A stretch of 64,000 nucleotides of DNA. It comes from Ptychodera flava. Lineage: Eukaryota > Hemichordata > Enteropneusta > Ptychoderidae. Each line of letters opens with the position of its first letter. Positions within the stretch are counted from its first letter, which is position 1. Location: NCBI RefSeq assembly GCF_041260155.1, contig NC_091942.1, forward strand, positions 4,337,501 through 4,401,500, given 5' to 3'. Shown one piece after another: positions 38,922-50,012 of the stretch. Position numbers and translations under genes: made by a program. The notes beneath the pieces are model-generated. The model saw only the letters and a list, made by a program, of their open reading frames with translations, was not told the origin of the DNA and searched no databases.

Positions 38922-39201
38922 GAAGATGAAACCATCGGACCAATGACTGAATTGTGTGAATCGAAACAGACGAAAATGCTACAAAAATTAAAGCAGGTGC
39001 TCTCTGAATAGATACATTATTACCGCAAGGGGGAGGGGAGACAACACAACTACGATCTAATTTATGGTGTTAGAACAGTTACTGTGCTCTAAATGGTCAA
39101 AATTTCCTGTCTTTCATGGTTTTTTGCGGTACGAATGAATCTGATTTTTTATGCATAATATCATACGGAAGTCTGTCTGACTACTCTACCATTATTGGTA
39201 G

Positions 39202-39314
39202 AAAATGCCGTGTCGTGTTATGAAAGTTTATCCAAAGCCAATACGTGGATGGGCTGTGGTACATCTCATTATAACTCGACCAGGACTCTGAGAAGAATGA
39301 CAGACTATGCTGCA
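39202..39314 (+). CDS. Possible internal exon, unrecognised
   Basis: The segment lies between an acceptor-like TTATTGGTAG and a very good donor (CTGCA|GTAAGT). The open frame reads NAVSCYESLSKANTWMGCG, then TSHYNSTRTLRRMTDYAA, with one N-glycosylation sequon (NST). It leaves in phase 0, matching the candidate terminal exon at 41114. The intron would then hold a 89-bp tandem duplication, a triplet microsatellite and a 51-bp duplication. The acceptor is weak. Confidence 0.18.
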
Positions 39315-39475
39315 GTAAGTTTGCCTGTTTGTACACATACACGTGTGTCTGTGTGTGCATTATATATGGATCCGTGTATACATACAGCCAGGCAGAACAG
39401 TTTGATGTGCATAATAATGCATCTCTGCGTCGGACTGCGTGCTTCCACCGTCTCTTTGTTTATAGATATGCATTT

Positions 39476-39656
39476 TTTCTTCATAAATATATGCCTGCAT
39501 GAACATGTGTCAATCAAATTTAATGTTCTTTGAAAACTCACTGACATACTCACACAATATGAACTTTCTTCATAAATATATGCCTGCATGAATATGTGTC
39601 AATCAAATTCAATGTTCATTGAAAACTCACTGACATACTCGCACAATATGAACTTT
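39476..39656. repeat. 89-bp tandem duplication, two copies
   Basis: Units start TTTCTTCATAAATATATGCC and end CAATATGAAC; the copies differ by four visible substitutions. Confidence 0.93.
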
Positions 39657-40523
39657 GACAAACTTCCAGTAGTAGCCGCTAGCGATAGAATTCCTTTCAT
39701 CAGACGCAGAAAGATTCGATTGCCACTGTTTTCGATGATTTGAAGCGACTCGCTCTAGGACAGGTTATTCACCTCGCGGAGGCTTTTACCGAATACACAT
39801 TTTTGGAATTTCCTTCGCTTTCTGTGAGTGACAAACCACGGGATAGTGCCATCCTCTTTTGTCACGTTAGCGGCACCCCTTCATAGAGTCTGCGATGAAA
39901 CATTACCGACTATTGTCGGACTGTTAAATACCAAAAATGCATGGAATTTTTCGTGGCAGTTGTTTCATAATAGATTGCAATGTAGGATGAAAACTTTTTG
40001 TATTCCTGTGAAAAAGTATAATGCGTCCATTTTTGTGGTTAATTAAAACACGCGTCCATGTTTCATGTGACCGCCGTCCCTGGGGAAAAAAACGTTTTGA
40101 TCGTTCGAGTAAAGCTTCTTCAATTGCCCACACGTTCGTAATCGCCTTACCACGAAGTTAATCGCCTTGTCAAGAATATTCATTCTAAAGTTTACATTTT
40201 TGTTGGCGGTGGAATCGCGGTTGCGCTAAAACCGATCAAAGATTGAATACCCAAATCTTGTCATGGCAAGTCAGAAGTAATTGAACCGATGGATCAGAGT
40301 AAAACATTAAAAGGAAGGCTTTGTATCCTCTTTATCTCTGAGCAAATTGACTAAATATGTACAACAAGGGGAAAAAGGGACCAAAATCGCATAGAAAGTC
40401 ATTGTTTACAACCACTAATGTGATAACAATGGATTGAGGACTGACGCTTCAAATACCGAAGAGCGATCTTATTTGCACAATTTGTCACAATTCAAACACG
40501 TCTCTTCCTCACAGCCATAACTA

Positions 40524-40668
40524 CCCTCCTCATCCTCCTCCTCCTCCTCCTCCTCCTCATCGTCATCATTATCGTCGTCGTCGTCGTCGTCGTCATCGTC
40601 ATTATCATCACCACCGCCACCATCATCATCACCATAATCATCACTATCATCATCATCAATATAATCGT
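40524..40668. repeat. TCC/TCG/TCA trinucleotide microsatellite
   Basis: CTC, CGT and CAT triplet blocks run over about 145 bp; the minus strand would read acidic Asp/Glu runs, which are repeat translations. Confidence 0.95.
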
Positions 40669-40987
40669 TTTTATTAATGGCACCTATGGAATAATTTCTT
40701 CCATAAGACCCCCCTCCGAACATTTTTTTAAACACACAGAACATGACGTATTCATGTGCCTAGCCGAAAATTTGAGTTCTGACTACAGCATATTCAGTCT
40801 TGCACATAACGGAGATAATCAGGAAGCCCATTTCCCCACCACAGACATTATATTGTTTGAATCGTTTACATTCTCGTCGAAGTTCAATAGAAAGTAAAGT
40901 ACAAGTTCTACTGGCGACAAAAACATGGCTTGTATGTCTTCTTTGTGCATCAACGCAATTAAAATTAACCAGGGTAACAAATTTTCA

Positions 40988-41089
40988 ATGATTTTGGCGA
41001 AAATTGTGATGAGTGAAAGAAAGAAAAAAGTCGGACCAATGATTTTGGCGAAAATTATGATGAGTGAAAGAAAGAAAAAAGTCGGACTT
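40988..41089. repeat. 51-bp tandem duplication, two copies
   Basis: Units start ATGATTTTGGCGAAAATT and end AAAAAAGTCGGACC. One substitution separates them. The copies lie just upstream of the candidate acceptor at 41113. Confidence 0.93.
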
Positions 41090-41113
41090 ACATCCATAAT
41101 TTTCTCTTTTCAG

Positions 41114-41209
41114 GGAGTGCGAAATACAGACAAATCTCAAGTCTCCTTCATGGACATTGACACTTTCTTCGAGATCAATGACGCCATCGTGTGTAATCAT
41201 CTTTTTTAA
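41114..41209 (+). CDS. Possible terminal coding exon, unrecognised gene
   Basis: After a clean acceptor (TTTTCTCTTTTCAG) the frame begins GVRNTDKSQVSFMDIDTFF and ends AIVCNHLF before TAA, entering in phase 0. Third codon positions are unusually C/G-rich for this AT-rich area (for example GTC TCC TTC ATG GAC), which supports coding. AATAAA follows 75 bases after the stop. A candidate upstream exon with matching phase is at 39202-39314. The minus strand is also open, so this remains tentative. Confidence 0.3.
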   Translation, partial: GVRNTDKSQVSFMDIDTFFEINDAIVCNHLF

Positions 41210-41283
41210 CATCACCAACCAAGCAAATGGATGGACATCACTGGCGAAGTAGGAATATGATTATTTTGCTATGAAATGTGAAA

Positions 41284-41289
41284 AATAAA
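41284..41289 (+). terminator. PolyA signal AATAAA after possible terminal exon
   Basis: AATAAA lies 75 bases after the TAA of the candidate terminal exon, with a short GT-containing stretch downstream. It is supportive context rather than proof. Confidence 0.3.
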
Positions 41290-41927
41290 AAACAACAACA
41301 GTGTATTATCAATTATTCTCATTTTGTAACGTAATCCCAAACGGTGGAAATCTCCGTGGATAGCACGCTTCAGGCAACCGCTCAACACACCTGTAATGCT
41401 ATTATACGGAAGGCGGCCAACTCCCTCGGGCAAAAAATGTCTGCGTTATCGCACTTCCACCGATTTCTCATCCATGACATCACTCACCGCAGTATTTCAA
41501 ATCTATTTGCGATCATCGATGTATCCACCCACATAAATGCATATAGCTTGGCCTGACTTGCCTTCTTCAAGTTGAAGCTGGAGTAAAAACCAATAACTAC
41601 ATACTGAATACAATGGTCACATTGAAACCTGCAGTGTTTCAAATCACTTAGGACATCTGGAAATTTAAATCCAAGGGCGACGGTGAATTTTGATTGGATA
41701 TCATGACATCGCTGAGTGAATCTACTGAGGAATAATTTTGCCTACCAGTGCATGATCAAGATGCAGTTTGATTTTACTTACTGTCTAAACTACAATAGAC
41801 GTAGAGGTGCGTTGTTTTTTAATGCTGTTTTAATAAATTTATCGGGCTTGAATACTTACTACACAGGATTCACAGGCGTGCAAAGCCGCGGGTGCCTAGA
41901 GTGCGCTCGCTATGGGGATTTTGGCTA

Positions 41928-42289
41928 TTAAGGTAGTATGCGCCTCGAAAGTGAAAGACTTAAACTTTTGCTCAAACTCTCCTCAAGGAATCTTTCAACC
42001 ATTCTCTTCCGAAATCAATAATAAAAATCGGGGGTCACTGTACAAATTTTTGTACTAGAGAAACAAATTACCCAAGATTTACCGATATTAGAAATTCAAA
42101 ATAGCCGCCATCCCTGTGTTAACTCCATAGAGAAAAATTAAATTATCGAATTTCGAAAAAACTAAGCTAGTTAAAGGTTTTCTTACACCAAGAGCTTTAA
42201 AATGAACCCCGACAAGTGCTATATCAAAAAAGAATTGTAAAAGTTTGAGAGTCCGCATATCTGTCACCGGGGCGCGTTCTACCTCCTAA
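41928..42289 (+). mobile_element. Family A small TIR element, copy 5
   Basis: The left end is TTAAGGTAGTATGCGCC and the right end GGGGCGCGTTCTACCTCCTAA. It has the central GCCGCCATCCC and GTGTTAACTCC blocks. It is one of the best-preserved copies. Confidence 0.88.
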
Positions 42290-42676
42290 TGATATCATCA
42301 TCTTCATTTGTCATAAAAATTAATTACATCGCCAGTTCTCCCATGGGGACGTTGTGTTCTACATGCTCCACTGTTAATCTGTTTCATGGCCAACAGTTTA
42401 TAGCCAACTTTGTTCATGTCAATCATCTGTTAATTTTTCCGTCGACAGTTTATAAATCTTTATTATGGCATTGGAAAAGAGTTGATTTGATACAAGTAAT
42501 GACCTGTCCAATAAATAACATAGGACCAGATGTTTGTGGAATGTCACTGCGCGGCAGACTCATCACACGTCGGTCCTGTTCACGCTGAAAACCTATTTTA
42601 TCAGTGTGCCTCAGATCTTTAACATTCAGTCTTGGAGTTTTCCATGACAAAATTGCTGATTTGAGGGTAGTTTGTG

Positions 42677-42863
42677 CACAGGCGCTCGTCACCTGGGTAG
42701 TCTGCTAAATCGATCGATTTTCGGCTCGATCTGTCGATCCCGTACTCGATCTGCCCGTCACTGCAACCTAAATACTCCCGGGCAGGGAGATTGAGTACGG
42801 GATCGATAGATCGAACCGAAAATCGATCGATTTAGCAGACTACCCAGCTAACGAGCGCCTGTG
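42677..42863. mobile_element. 187-bp foldback (near-perfect palindrome)
   Basis: Two arms of about 83 bp, from CACAGGCGCTCGT inward through GGGTAGTCTGCTAAATCGAT, CGATTTTCGG and GATCCCGTACTC, are inverted around a loop of about 20 bases with a handful of mismatches. TTTGT occurs just outside both arms (42671-42675 and 42865-42869) and may be a target duplication. Likely a foldback or MITE-type element; an RNA copy would form a long hairpin. Confidence 0.85.
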
Positions 42864-43639
42864 ATTTGTACTCACACCATTTTACAGGCAGTTATTTATT
42901 ACTCAAGGATGGACATTATCGATGGTTTCAGGTTCACACATCCAAATGTTTTCAGTGTTTTGCATCTATTACATGTAACATCACGTCATCATTTTTTCTC
43001 TTCCAAACAGATGGCAGGACTGCGAGAGCAAGAAACATGTAGAAGCTGGTGACCGTTGACCGAACTACACACTGCTAAAACAGCATAATCTATTGGTGCC
43101 AAACTATCGAATATTGCCTTTACCTCATCGGATACTTCCTACGAAATGTCGTGATACACTACACTGATAGATATTTTAGAAGGGATTCCATTGGGGACCC
43201 TGGATTGTAGACGATCATATGCTGGTTGACTAAAGATCACGGCAACAATTACATTCGACATTATTTGTATCTGCTTATGTATCTGCATGATGTTTTTCAG
43301 TTTGCTGATTTCAGTTCATCAGGTATGTTCACATTGTCTGTACGCTGAGCTGACTGCAAAGTTTAATTTCAGATCATCAGGCAGAATAGAAAGGCAAGCA
43401 TTCCTTAACAAACTCCAAGGCAAACATCTGTTGCAGGTTAATTGATAGTAGTTGTAGAGGGTGACCCCGTATCGTACAGCGTATCGATACACGATACAAA
43501 CTGGAGTCCCCGAACACGGTGAGGAATTCTATCACCATCAGCAATCTGTGTCAATTGCACTAGAGCTACCATAACTACGCTAAACCGTAACAGATTACTT
43601 AATCATTGATCTAGAAGTTACGAGGTGTGTAATTTACAC

Positions 43640-43669
43640 CATAGACCCTCGAAAAAAAGAGGGTTTATA
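43640..43669. repeat. CATAGACCCTC hairpin
   Basis: ATAGACCCTC and GAGGGTTTAT form inverted arms around an A-rich loop, resembling the hairpin at 18332. Confidence 0.7.
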
Positions 43670-43819
43670 CATACACGATATATCTCAAGTGTCAACTTTC
43701 ATTGCAATTAATACCCCTGATTCTAGCTTTTCATGTGCTTATGAGGAAAGTAATCAAACAGCGATGCAAATACTGTATTACAATATCAACACTACTACCA
43801 CCACTTCACTACCATCAAC

Positions 43820-43913
43820 ATTCTCCTCCTCCTTCTCCTCCTCTTAATCATCATCATCATCAACAACATCATCAACATCATCGTTATCATCATCATCATC
43901 ATCATCATCATCG

Positions 43914-43960
<47 letters not shown>
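43820..43960. repeat. TCC then CAT trinucleotide microsatellite
   Basis: A short TCC block is followed by more than 30 CAT triplets. Confidence 0.96.
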
Positions 43961-45017
43961 GGTTTACTATGGCAGTAGTGTAGTCTGTTCGTCTCAGTCT
44001 TCGTTATTTGATTTGCGTCGTCCCAATCCAATAATTGCTTTGTAGAGACAGAGTCGCAATTCTGTTTTCCTTGTCATCTAATAAATAACCTTTGAATTCA
44101 AATTGTGTCAATTATGATTGATCTGTGAGGGATAAACCATATATCTTTTGAGAGGGTGGTCAGGATTCTGTCATGCAATATTTGTAATGTTCCAAAATCG
44201 GACAGACTATTCAACCGAATTTTGTACGGCAAGCATATACTACTCTTTCAAAATTGACACATCGCTTTATTGGCTTTCATCTGAATGTTTTGCAAAGAGT
44301 TTCTTGCTGCACGTTTTTCAGATCAATGGTTTCTCTTCCGATTGTGTTGGCTATATTGACCTCCCCTCCCAAGATTTAATGGTCCTCTCCTTAGAAGGAT
44401 TGAAGGTTTGTTTTGTCGACCGCTTTCTTCGCATATTTCGAATTCTGACCGGCAAAACTGGCTTGCAAAATGGTATAAAAATGGACAAGACTGCCCTGAG
44501 ATGCGGATACTGTGCTTTCAGTAATGTTATGGGAGATCGCGCTTTCATCGTTTGCAATGTCACGCTAACTTGCTTATGAATGCATGAGTTCGGTGACAAT
44601 ATCGGCAAACAAAACGCCGGTTGGAACAATGTCAAAATAAGGAACGTGATATTTGTAAACCCTGGAAAAATCCTTGTTTTCTTGCGTAGCAATGTGGCGT
44701 AATTCAAAATCCAGGTCACTCTGCACGGTGGGATATCAAGATGGCATTACCAGGAGTTATGTACATGATCAAAAAACTGACCAACATTTCAAATAACTTC
44801 CCTGGATGCACAAATGACCTACTTGACCATTTTTTCAGGGGTGACCTTTTGTGACCTTTCAAATCAATCGGCAACTAGATATTATCCACTTTTGCCAAAA
44901 CAGATATAGGTTGTTGTACTTTTATGGAAGACAAAAAAAAAGTGTGAGAAGAATCAGACCGTTTAGTAAGGGGTAACTACACAAAAATGTGCCAAAACAA
45001 CTCCAGACAATTAAATG

Positions 45018-45048
<31 letters not shown>

Positions 45049-45330
45049 TGTATGTATGTATGTATGTATGTATGTATGTATGTATGTATGTATGTATGTA
45101 TGTATGTATGTATGTATGTATGTATGTATGTATGTATGTATGTATGTATGTATGTATGTATGTATGCATGCATGCATGCATGCATGCATGCATGCATACA
45201 TGCATGCATGCATGCATGCATGCATGTATGTATCTATGTATGTATGCATGTATGTATGTATGTGTGTATGTATGTATGTATGTATGCATGTATCTATGTA
45301 TGTATCTGTGTATGTATCTATGTATGTTTG
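45018..45330. repeat. Compound TATG/CATG tetranucleotide microsatellite
   Basis: About 150 bases of uninterrupted TATG repeats pass into CATG repeats (about 45166-45225) and then interrupted TATG/TATC units. A short GTTT run follows at 45325-45358. Open frames here are repeat translations. Confidence 0.97.
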
Positions 45331-45905
45331 TTTTTTGTTTGTTTGTTTGTTTGTTTTAAGGTATATACTGGTATTGGTACATACAAACACGTGTGTGCAC
45401 ATTCTGTGTGCGGCTTAATGATGGTTGAAATTATTCAGCAAACCATTGTACAACTAAATACGTCGCGTTGCTCATTACATTGAGCAGAATGATAAACCCT
45501 GGTCATAAAGATCGTTGTCGCCTGGAAACGTTTGTAAAGAGACCATTATCATTATCCAGTTCTACTTCCATTAACTTATCATGACCGCAATAAACGCCTC
45601 GTACTTCGTCTATTCACATTGGCAATTTACCAGCTCAGTGTAGCACAGATCATCAATAGGTCATGCGGAAAATTCGATATTGAATGAGATTGCGGTCGGG
45701 CAGAAATTCTCAGCGGTGAGAAATTAGGGCCTTGTTACAAAAGCATACATGTACCTCAGTGAGTTGTCTTGACTAGTGTGTTGACCGGGGCTTGTCAGAG
45801 CGCAGTGACCTTTGACATAGATTTGCGGCAACAGATACTGACTAGCAGCATTTTTAGGGTTCAACTCCAGGACCTGTTAATGTTCATTAAAATACCTAGT
45901 CTACA

Positions 45906-45961
45906 GCCCTCGACTCAGTCTATTTGCCTTCGGACGACGGTCAAAAGAAAGAGTCGAGGGC
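45906..45961. repeat. Inverted repeat with 11-bp arms
   Basis: GCCCTCGACTC pairs perfectly with GAGTCGAGGGC across a 34-base loop. Confidence 0.75.
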
Positions 45962-46442
45962 ATTAGATTATAAAAATACCCTATAATGGAGAGTGAGTGC
46001 CGTGCGCACGACTTATTCCTCAGGTCTACCTGCGAATGACTTGATAAGAAGAATAATTATTTCAACGTTCAGATACCTATAATGAGTAAAATTATCTTCA
46101 GACATTTCAAAGTTTCTGCAAACAGATAGTTCAGGCGCTGTGTTCTGTCAAAGAGCTCTGTCGGTTCCGGGACAATATTTCTAAGCCCGATACGACTTTT
46201 CGTAATGCGTGAGACCGAAATACTGCTTTGTGTCAGTGTCAGAGTGTTTGCAGATTACACTTTGGAGGTTTATATTGAAATTGTGAAACAACAATGAATA
46301 TCAGAATATGATCATACTATACACATTTATACTAAATCTTCATGTGATAGCATAACCTGGCGTTACTATGACGGTCTTGTGTAACTTTAATTTTGATAAG
46401 TGATCTCGGGATTCATATCCATAAAATATCTAAAAGTTTCCT

Positions 46443-46652
46443 GTGAGAACGCAAATTTTCGGGTGTACATACAGTGTGTACGATGCAGACAAGTGGGACA
46501 AACCGTCTGTAGTCTGGCAGTATGAAGCAGATAGGTATATACAGCACAACATGGGCCACATACAGTTCACCACAGAACGCAAGTGCTCTGACCGTTCATG
46601 TGGTGTTGCCATCACTGTTGGTCCACTGCGCTTACGGATGACTGTGGATTAA
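46443..46652 (+). CDS. Short ORF with weak von Willebrand D-like look
   Basis: The frame contains CTYSVYDADKWDKPSVVWQY and ends FTTERKCSDRSCGVAITVG-PLRLRMTVD before TAA. The order 'F-T-x-E, two spaced cysteines, a V-T-V-G-like strand, then alternating hydrophobics' resembles the middle of a VWD domain, but it is short and no ATG is appropriate. It could be one exon of a secreted multidomain protein or a pseudo-exon. No neighbouring exon was identified. Confidence 0.2.
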   Translation: MRTQIFGCTYSVYDADKWDKPSVVWQYEADRYIQHNMGHIQFTTERKCSDRSCGVAITVGPLRLRMTVD

Positions 46653-49600
46653 CCGATGATGCAAGCAGATCCACGGAAATTGAATAATAGTCAGCGTTAG
46701 ACGCCTTGGCAGCTTAAACTTGCTCTTGTCGTTTGAAATGCTGTAAGTTCCACTCCGACACTTATCCACGTGATGGACCATTAACCCCATTCCGTCGGAT
46801 ATTTGGCGATTTATTTTTTTCGCTTCCAGGCCGCGAGCAAAACAAACTTAGAAGTTAGAGCCAACAAATTACTTATGATTCGACCGACACTCTGCAAAAC
46901 GAACTATCATCTAAGTAATATGTTTTGTAAATCTGTCGACGCCAATTCTCCACGGACAAATATGATGAGTGAAGCCCCCATTACATGTTATTGTTCTGTT
47001 ACCTGGAATTGGCATACCCATACGTATTGACGCACTTAGGGAGCATCTCTATACACGTAATTCACGTTGAGGGAGCTGACTTCGGTAGAGTGAGGACTCT
47101 AGGAAGAAAAAAATTAGAAATCATACTTGCTTAGTTTTTTTTTTGTACTCATAGCCTGTGGCAGGGTTTAAGCTTGAAAATCGATTTAAACCTGTAGTCG
47201 AATTGTCAATCAATCTTTGTTAAAGCGAGATGTAGAAAACCTGAGCTGGGTTGCGTAATGATGGTACGGTTATGTAATGATCAAGTCGATTTGCCGGCAG
47301 ACTTTCTCACGCTACGGGGCAGCTAACCACTTTTTTTATCGGCGACAAAGTACAAATAGCACAATGAACCAAGCGTTAAATTATCCAGGGTTCACCTAAG
47401 TCAGTCTTTGAATCCCGCTGGTTTGTAAAGCTGTATGCTGCAAAAGCAGAAACACATGATGCAATGTGAATTTTGTCCAAGAACCGGACAGAAGCAGAAT
47501 TCAAAGCAAAGTTGTCGTACTTACTTCAACACAATGTGGATAATAGTGATTGTGAATGAAGAAAAGTACCTTCAAATTAAAAAAAAATAATGCTATAGGT
47601 ATCTCCTGCTTGAATCTGGCTGTTTAAGCTGCGTTTTTGATGATGGAGGAGGCTGTGGTTTTTGTGATTGAGATCAACCGACTCTTTTCAAATATGAAGC
47701 AAGGATGTAATGGACCTATCATGTCTTTACTCTAATGAAGAATTTGCTTGTGAGACCTGTTCGTTAATTTGCCTCATATTTCAAATTTGAAAGTACGAGC
47801 TCGGCATACGTGACGAGAGAGAGTATCTCTTTTACCCAATTTTTCGGAACGTTTAGGAATTTAAAATACCGAACATTGGGCAGATCGTCCATGAAGCCGA
47901 CACGAACACGAAGTGTCTGTAACTGTGTTATTGTTCACAAACGAAGTCTGGTCCTGACTGGCATTCAACTGTCGAAAATAGCACACACTTTCACATATAC
48001 AGGCTGTGTTAATTTTAACATCGAACACTACAGGTATTTCGACATGTTATTTGAGAGAGGCAGTTTGGCCTTCCACCGTCGACGCAACTACAAGACGATA
48101 TCTGTTCGTCGCCGCTATACCCTTATTCATTTCCATGCGGTTGTGAAGGCCATGCAATCTAAACAGTAGTGACTTTAGTCTCAGCAACGGTGAACTCTAA
48201 CCTGTCTACAATCCCCACTTCAATTACCGAACCATCCTCCTATTGTGATGACAGGTATCTCTCTACATGACTAAATGGAAACCTTTCAGAAAAAAATGCT
48301 TTCTGTTCACCAACAGAACTTCAAGACGATGAGGGCATGAACAGTATAGCACTCGCTTTTTGTTTTAATGGCACAATTCATTAGGCTCATTGTTTGATTG
48401 TATTGTCCAAGCAAGTTTTTGTGGACATTACAGGTATTGTGGGGCTGAGTAATGTAACGTGAACTCTATTGATCCCAGCATGTTTAAGCAGGCATGCAAT
48501 TACTACAACAATTAATTTATGAACAATACGTCAGATACACATTGGATAAATTTTTTTGTCTCACAAAAACAAAAAAATAGTTATAAAGAAAGCGAAGACA
48601 GTTGCCAGGTTTCTTAAAGACCAAACACGAGTAAGAACGATAGATAATGGACGGTGGATGATAAAAACTAGAGAACTTCTCCACATTCTGTAAACCCTCT
48701 GCTCAATGAACCATTGCTTCATAAAACGCCACGGACGGTTCAAGGCTCAATTTGGTTTACCGTAAAATCACGAGGTGAAGCGATTCTTGCACACGCGTGG
48801 TGCAATATCAAAGTGGTGTCGTAACTGATATGATTTTACTTTTAATTGTCTCTCTTCTTGCCAAGCTTCCATCGTAAGATAACGTTTTCTCTGTTTATTC
48901 AGAGAATTTCCCAAACCTTCGCCCTCCTGACCAATGAGTGTAGAGGCCCAAGCGCGTAATAAGACATGGATATGCGTTCATTGATTTTACAGCTCAACGC
49001 CAAGGTATTTCTCTGAGCTCAACCACATGCCCTCGTTCGCTATGGGTCCCTCTCAAATACCCACGTGCGCGTCGTAACACGCTTTCTTGTTGTTCTTTAC
49101 AAAAGGCATGGAGAAAAGTTATCATCATGATGATTAGGAAAGTTTCTGTGGCGGGGGACGGGTGGGATGGGTGGAGGAAAGGGACAGAATGGGTAAGATC
49201 AGTTGGAGACGTAACTCACCCCTGACTTCTTTCACTCATGTTATTTGTTAGTAACTCGTCGTAAAAGTACTTTGTGGTTTACATAATTTGTAAAATGAAA
49301 CGACGAAGAGTAAAAAGGCCCAAACTAATCATCAGATTTATCATCAAGCATGGAATAAATTTATTTAATTGATAAAAAGTTTCAATACAGAGCAATGGAT
49401 CAACAAAGTGTTGAGGTGTTCTTCACACATTCACCATCGTGAAAGCCAGGGATAGCGAAGGGCGCCATTAAGCATAGCAGTGATCGCCCATTTTATATAG
49501 TGTATAAATTATAGTATGTCGCGATGGTAAAAGGTAGATAACAGCAGCCATAAACGTTGAATGGATTTACGAGTGATTCAAAGTATATCGCGAACCTTGA

Positions 49601-49824
49601 TCAATGCTTGGTACATAACGACCTTTCGTTCTTCTTCGTCCTCAAACGTGAAGTGATTAGTTTACATGGTGATTAAATAAGCCTAAAATCCTTTCCATGC
49701 ATATTTACATGTCGAATGATTCAATATGAATAATATCTTAATACTGTTTGTTTTGCCAACTCAGTCGTCGTACATTGTCGTCCAATATTTTTATGTCAAT
49801 GACCACCTGTGAGTGGGAGGGGCT

Positions 49825-49838
49825 GGCTATATATAGCC
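49825..49838 (+). promoter_or_regulatory. TATA-containing palindrome, candidate core promoter
   Basis: GGCTATATATAGCC is a perfect 14-bp palindrome with an eight-base TATA core, preceded by a G-rich GGGAGGGGCTGG stretch. It lies 64 bp before the small basic ORF. A CACGTG E-box follows at about 49850. Confidence 0.4.
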
Positions 49839-49901
49839 GTTTTATAAGTCACGTGCATCTTAAAGTGTTGATAACGAATACCGCAGGTTATCGCTTGCCT
49901 T

Positions 49902-49997
49902 ATGAAGATGAAATCTGCTCGCAAGGTCATGGTGACCAACGGTAAACTTGGTCGTAAAAAGCGGAGAAGGCGAACGAGACTTGAGTCGGAAGCGTGA
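49902..49997 (+). CDS. Possible tiny intronless gene for a 31-residue, very basic protein
   Basis: The ORF begins MKMKSARKVMVTNGK, has an RKKRRRR core and ends TRLESEA; 13 of 31 residues are Lys or Arg. It sits in a compact unit: TATATATA core (49828-49835), ATG 67-74 bp later, TGA at 49995-49997 and AATAAA at 50007-50012. The first ATG has weak context; the ATG at 49908 (A at -3) is better and would give 29 residues. An alternative is that this is a first exon, with the donor-like GGTAAAC after ACCAAC. I recognise no family; the composition suggests a nucleic-acid-binding or nuclear-localised peptide. The ORF is short enough to be chance; the surrounding signals are the reason to keep it. 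Confidence 0.35.
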   Translation: MKMKSARKVMVTNGKLGRKKRRRRTRLESEA

Positions 49998-50006
49998 TAC
50001 TTTGTG

Positions 50007-50012
50007 AATAAA
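50007..50012 (+). terminator. PolyA signal AATAAA after the small basic ORF
   Basis: AATAAA begins 10 bases after the TGA of the 31-codon ORF, followed by an A-rich stretch. Such hexamers are common in AT-rich DNA; only its position within the compact unit gives it weight. Confidence 0.35.

Larger units (their letters stand above)
42864..45017. other. No firm gene
   Basis: Contains the CAT microsatellite and a CATAGACCCTC hairpin. The 143-codon plus frame at 44148-44579 and its minus shadow have no recognisable domain. Confidence 0.5.
45360..49824. other. No firm gene
   Basis: Holds the 45.9-kb inverted repeat and the weak VWD-like ORF. A 119-codon plus frame ending at 48169 has an Arg-rich end (FHRRRNYKTISVRRRY) but no splice or promoter support. 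Confidence 0.45.

Noticed and set aside
40469..40744. Acidic Asp/Glu-run ORF
   Set aside because: Translation of a trinucleotide repeat; no flanking conserved sequence.
43702..44031. His-rich and Met-rich ORFs
   Set aside because: Translations of the CAT microsatellite.
44148..44719. 143-codon plus ORF and 122-codon minus ORF
   Set aside because: Overlap each other on opposite strands, and neither has a recognisable motif.
44922..45483. Open frames of 92-151 codons on both strands
   Set aside because: Translations of the TATG/CATG microsatellite.
47810..48169. 119-codon ORF with an Arg-rich end
   Set aside because: Several weak splice-like sites but no coherent exon structure or motif.
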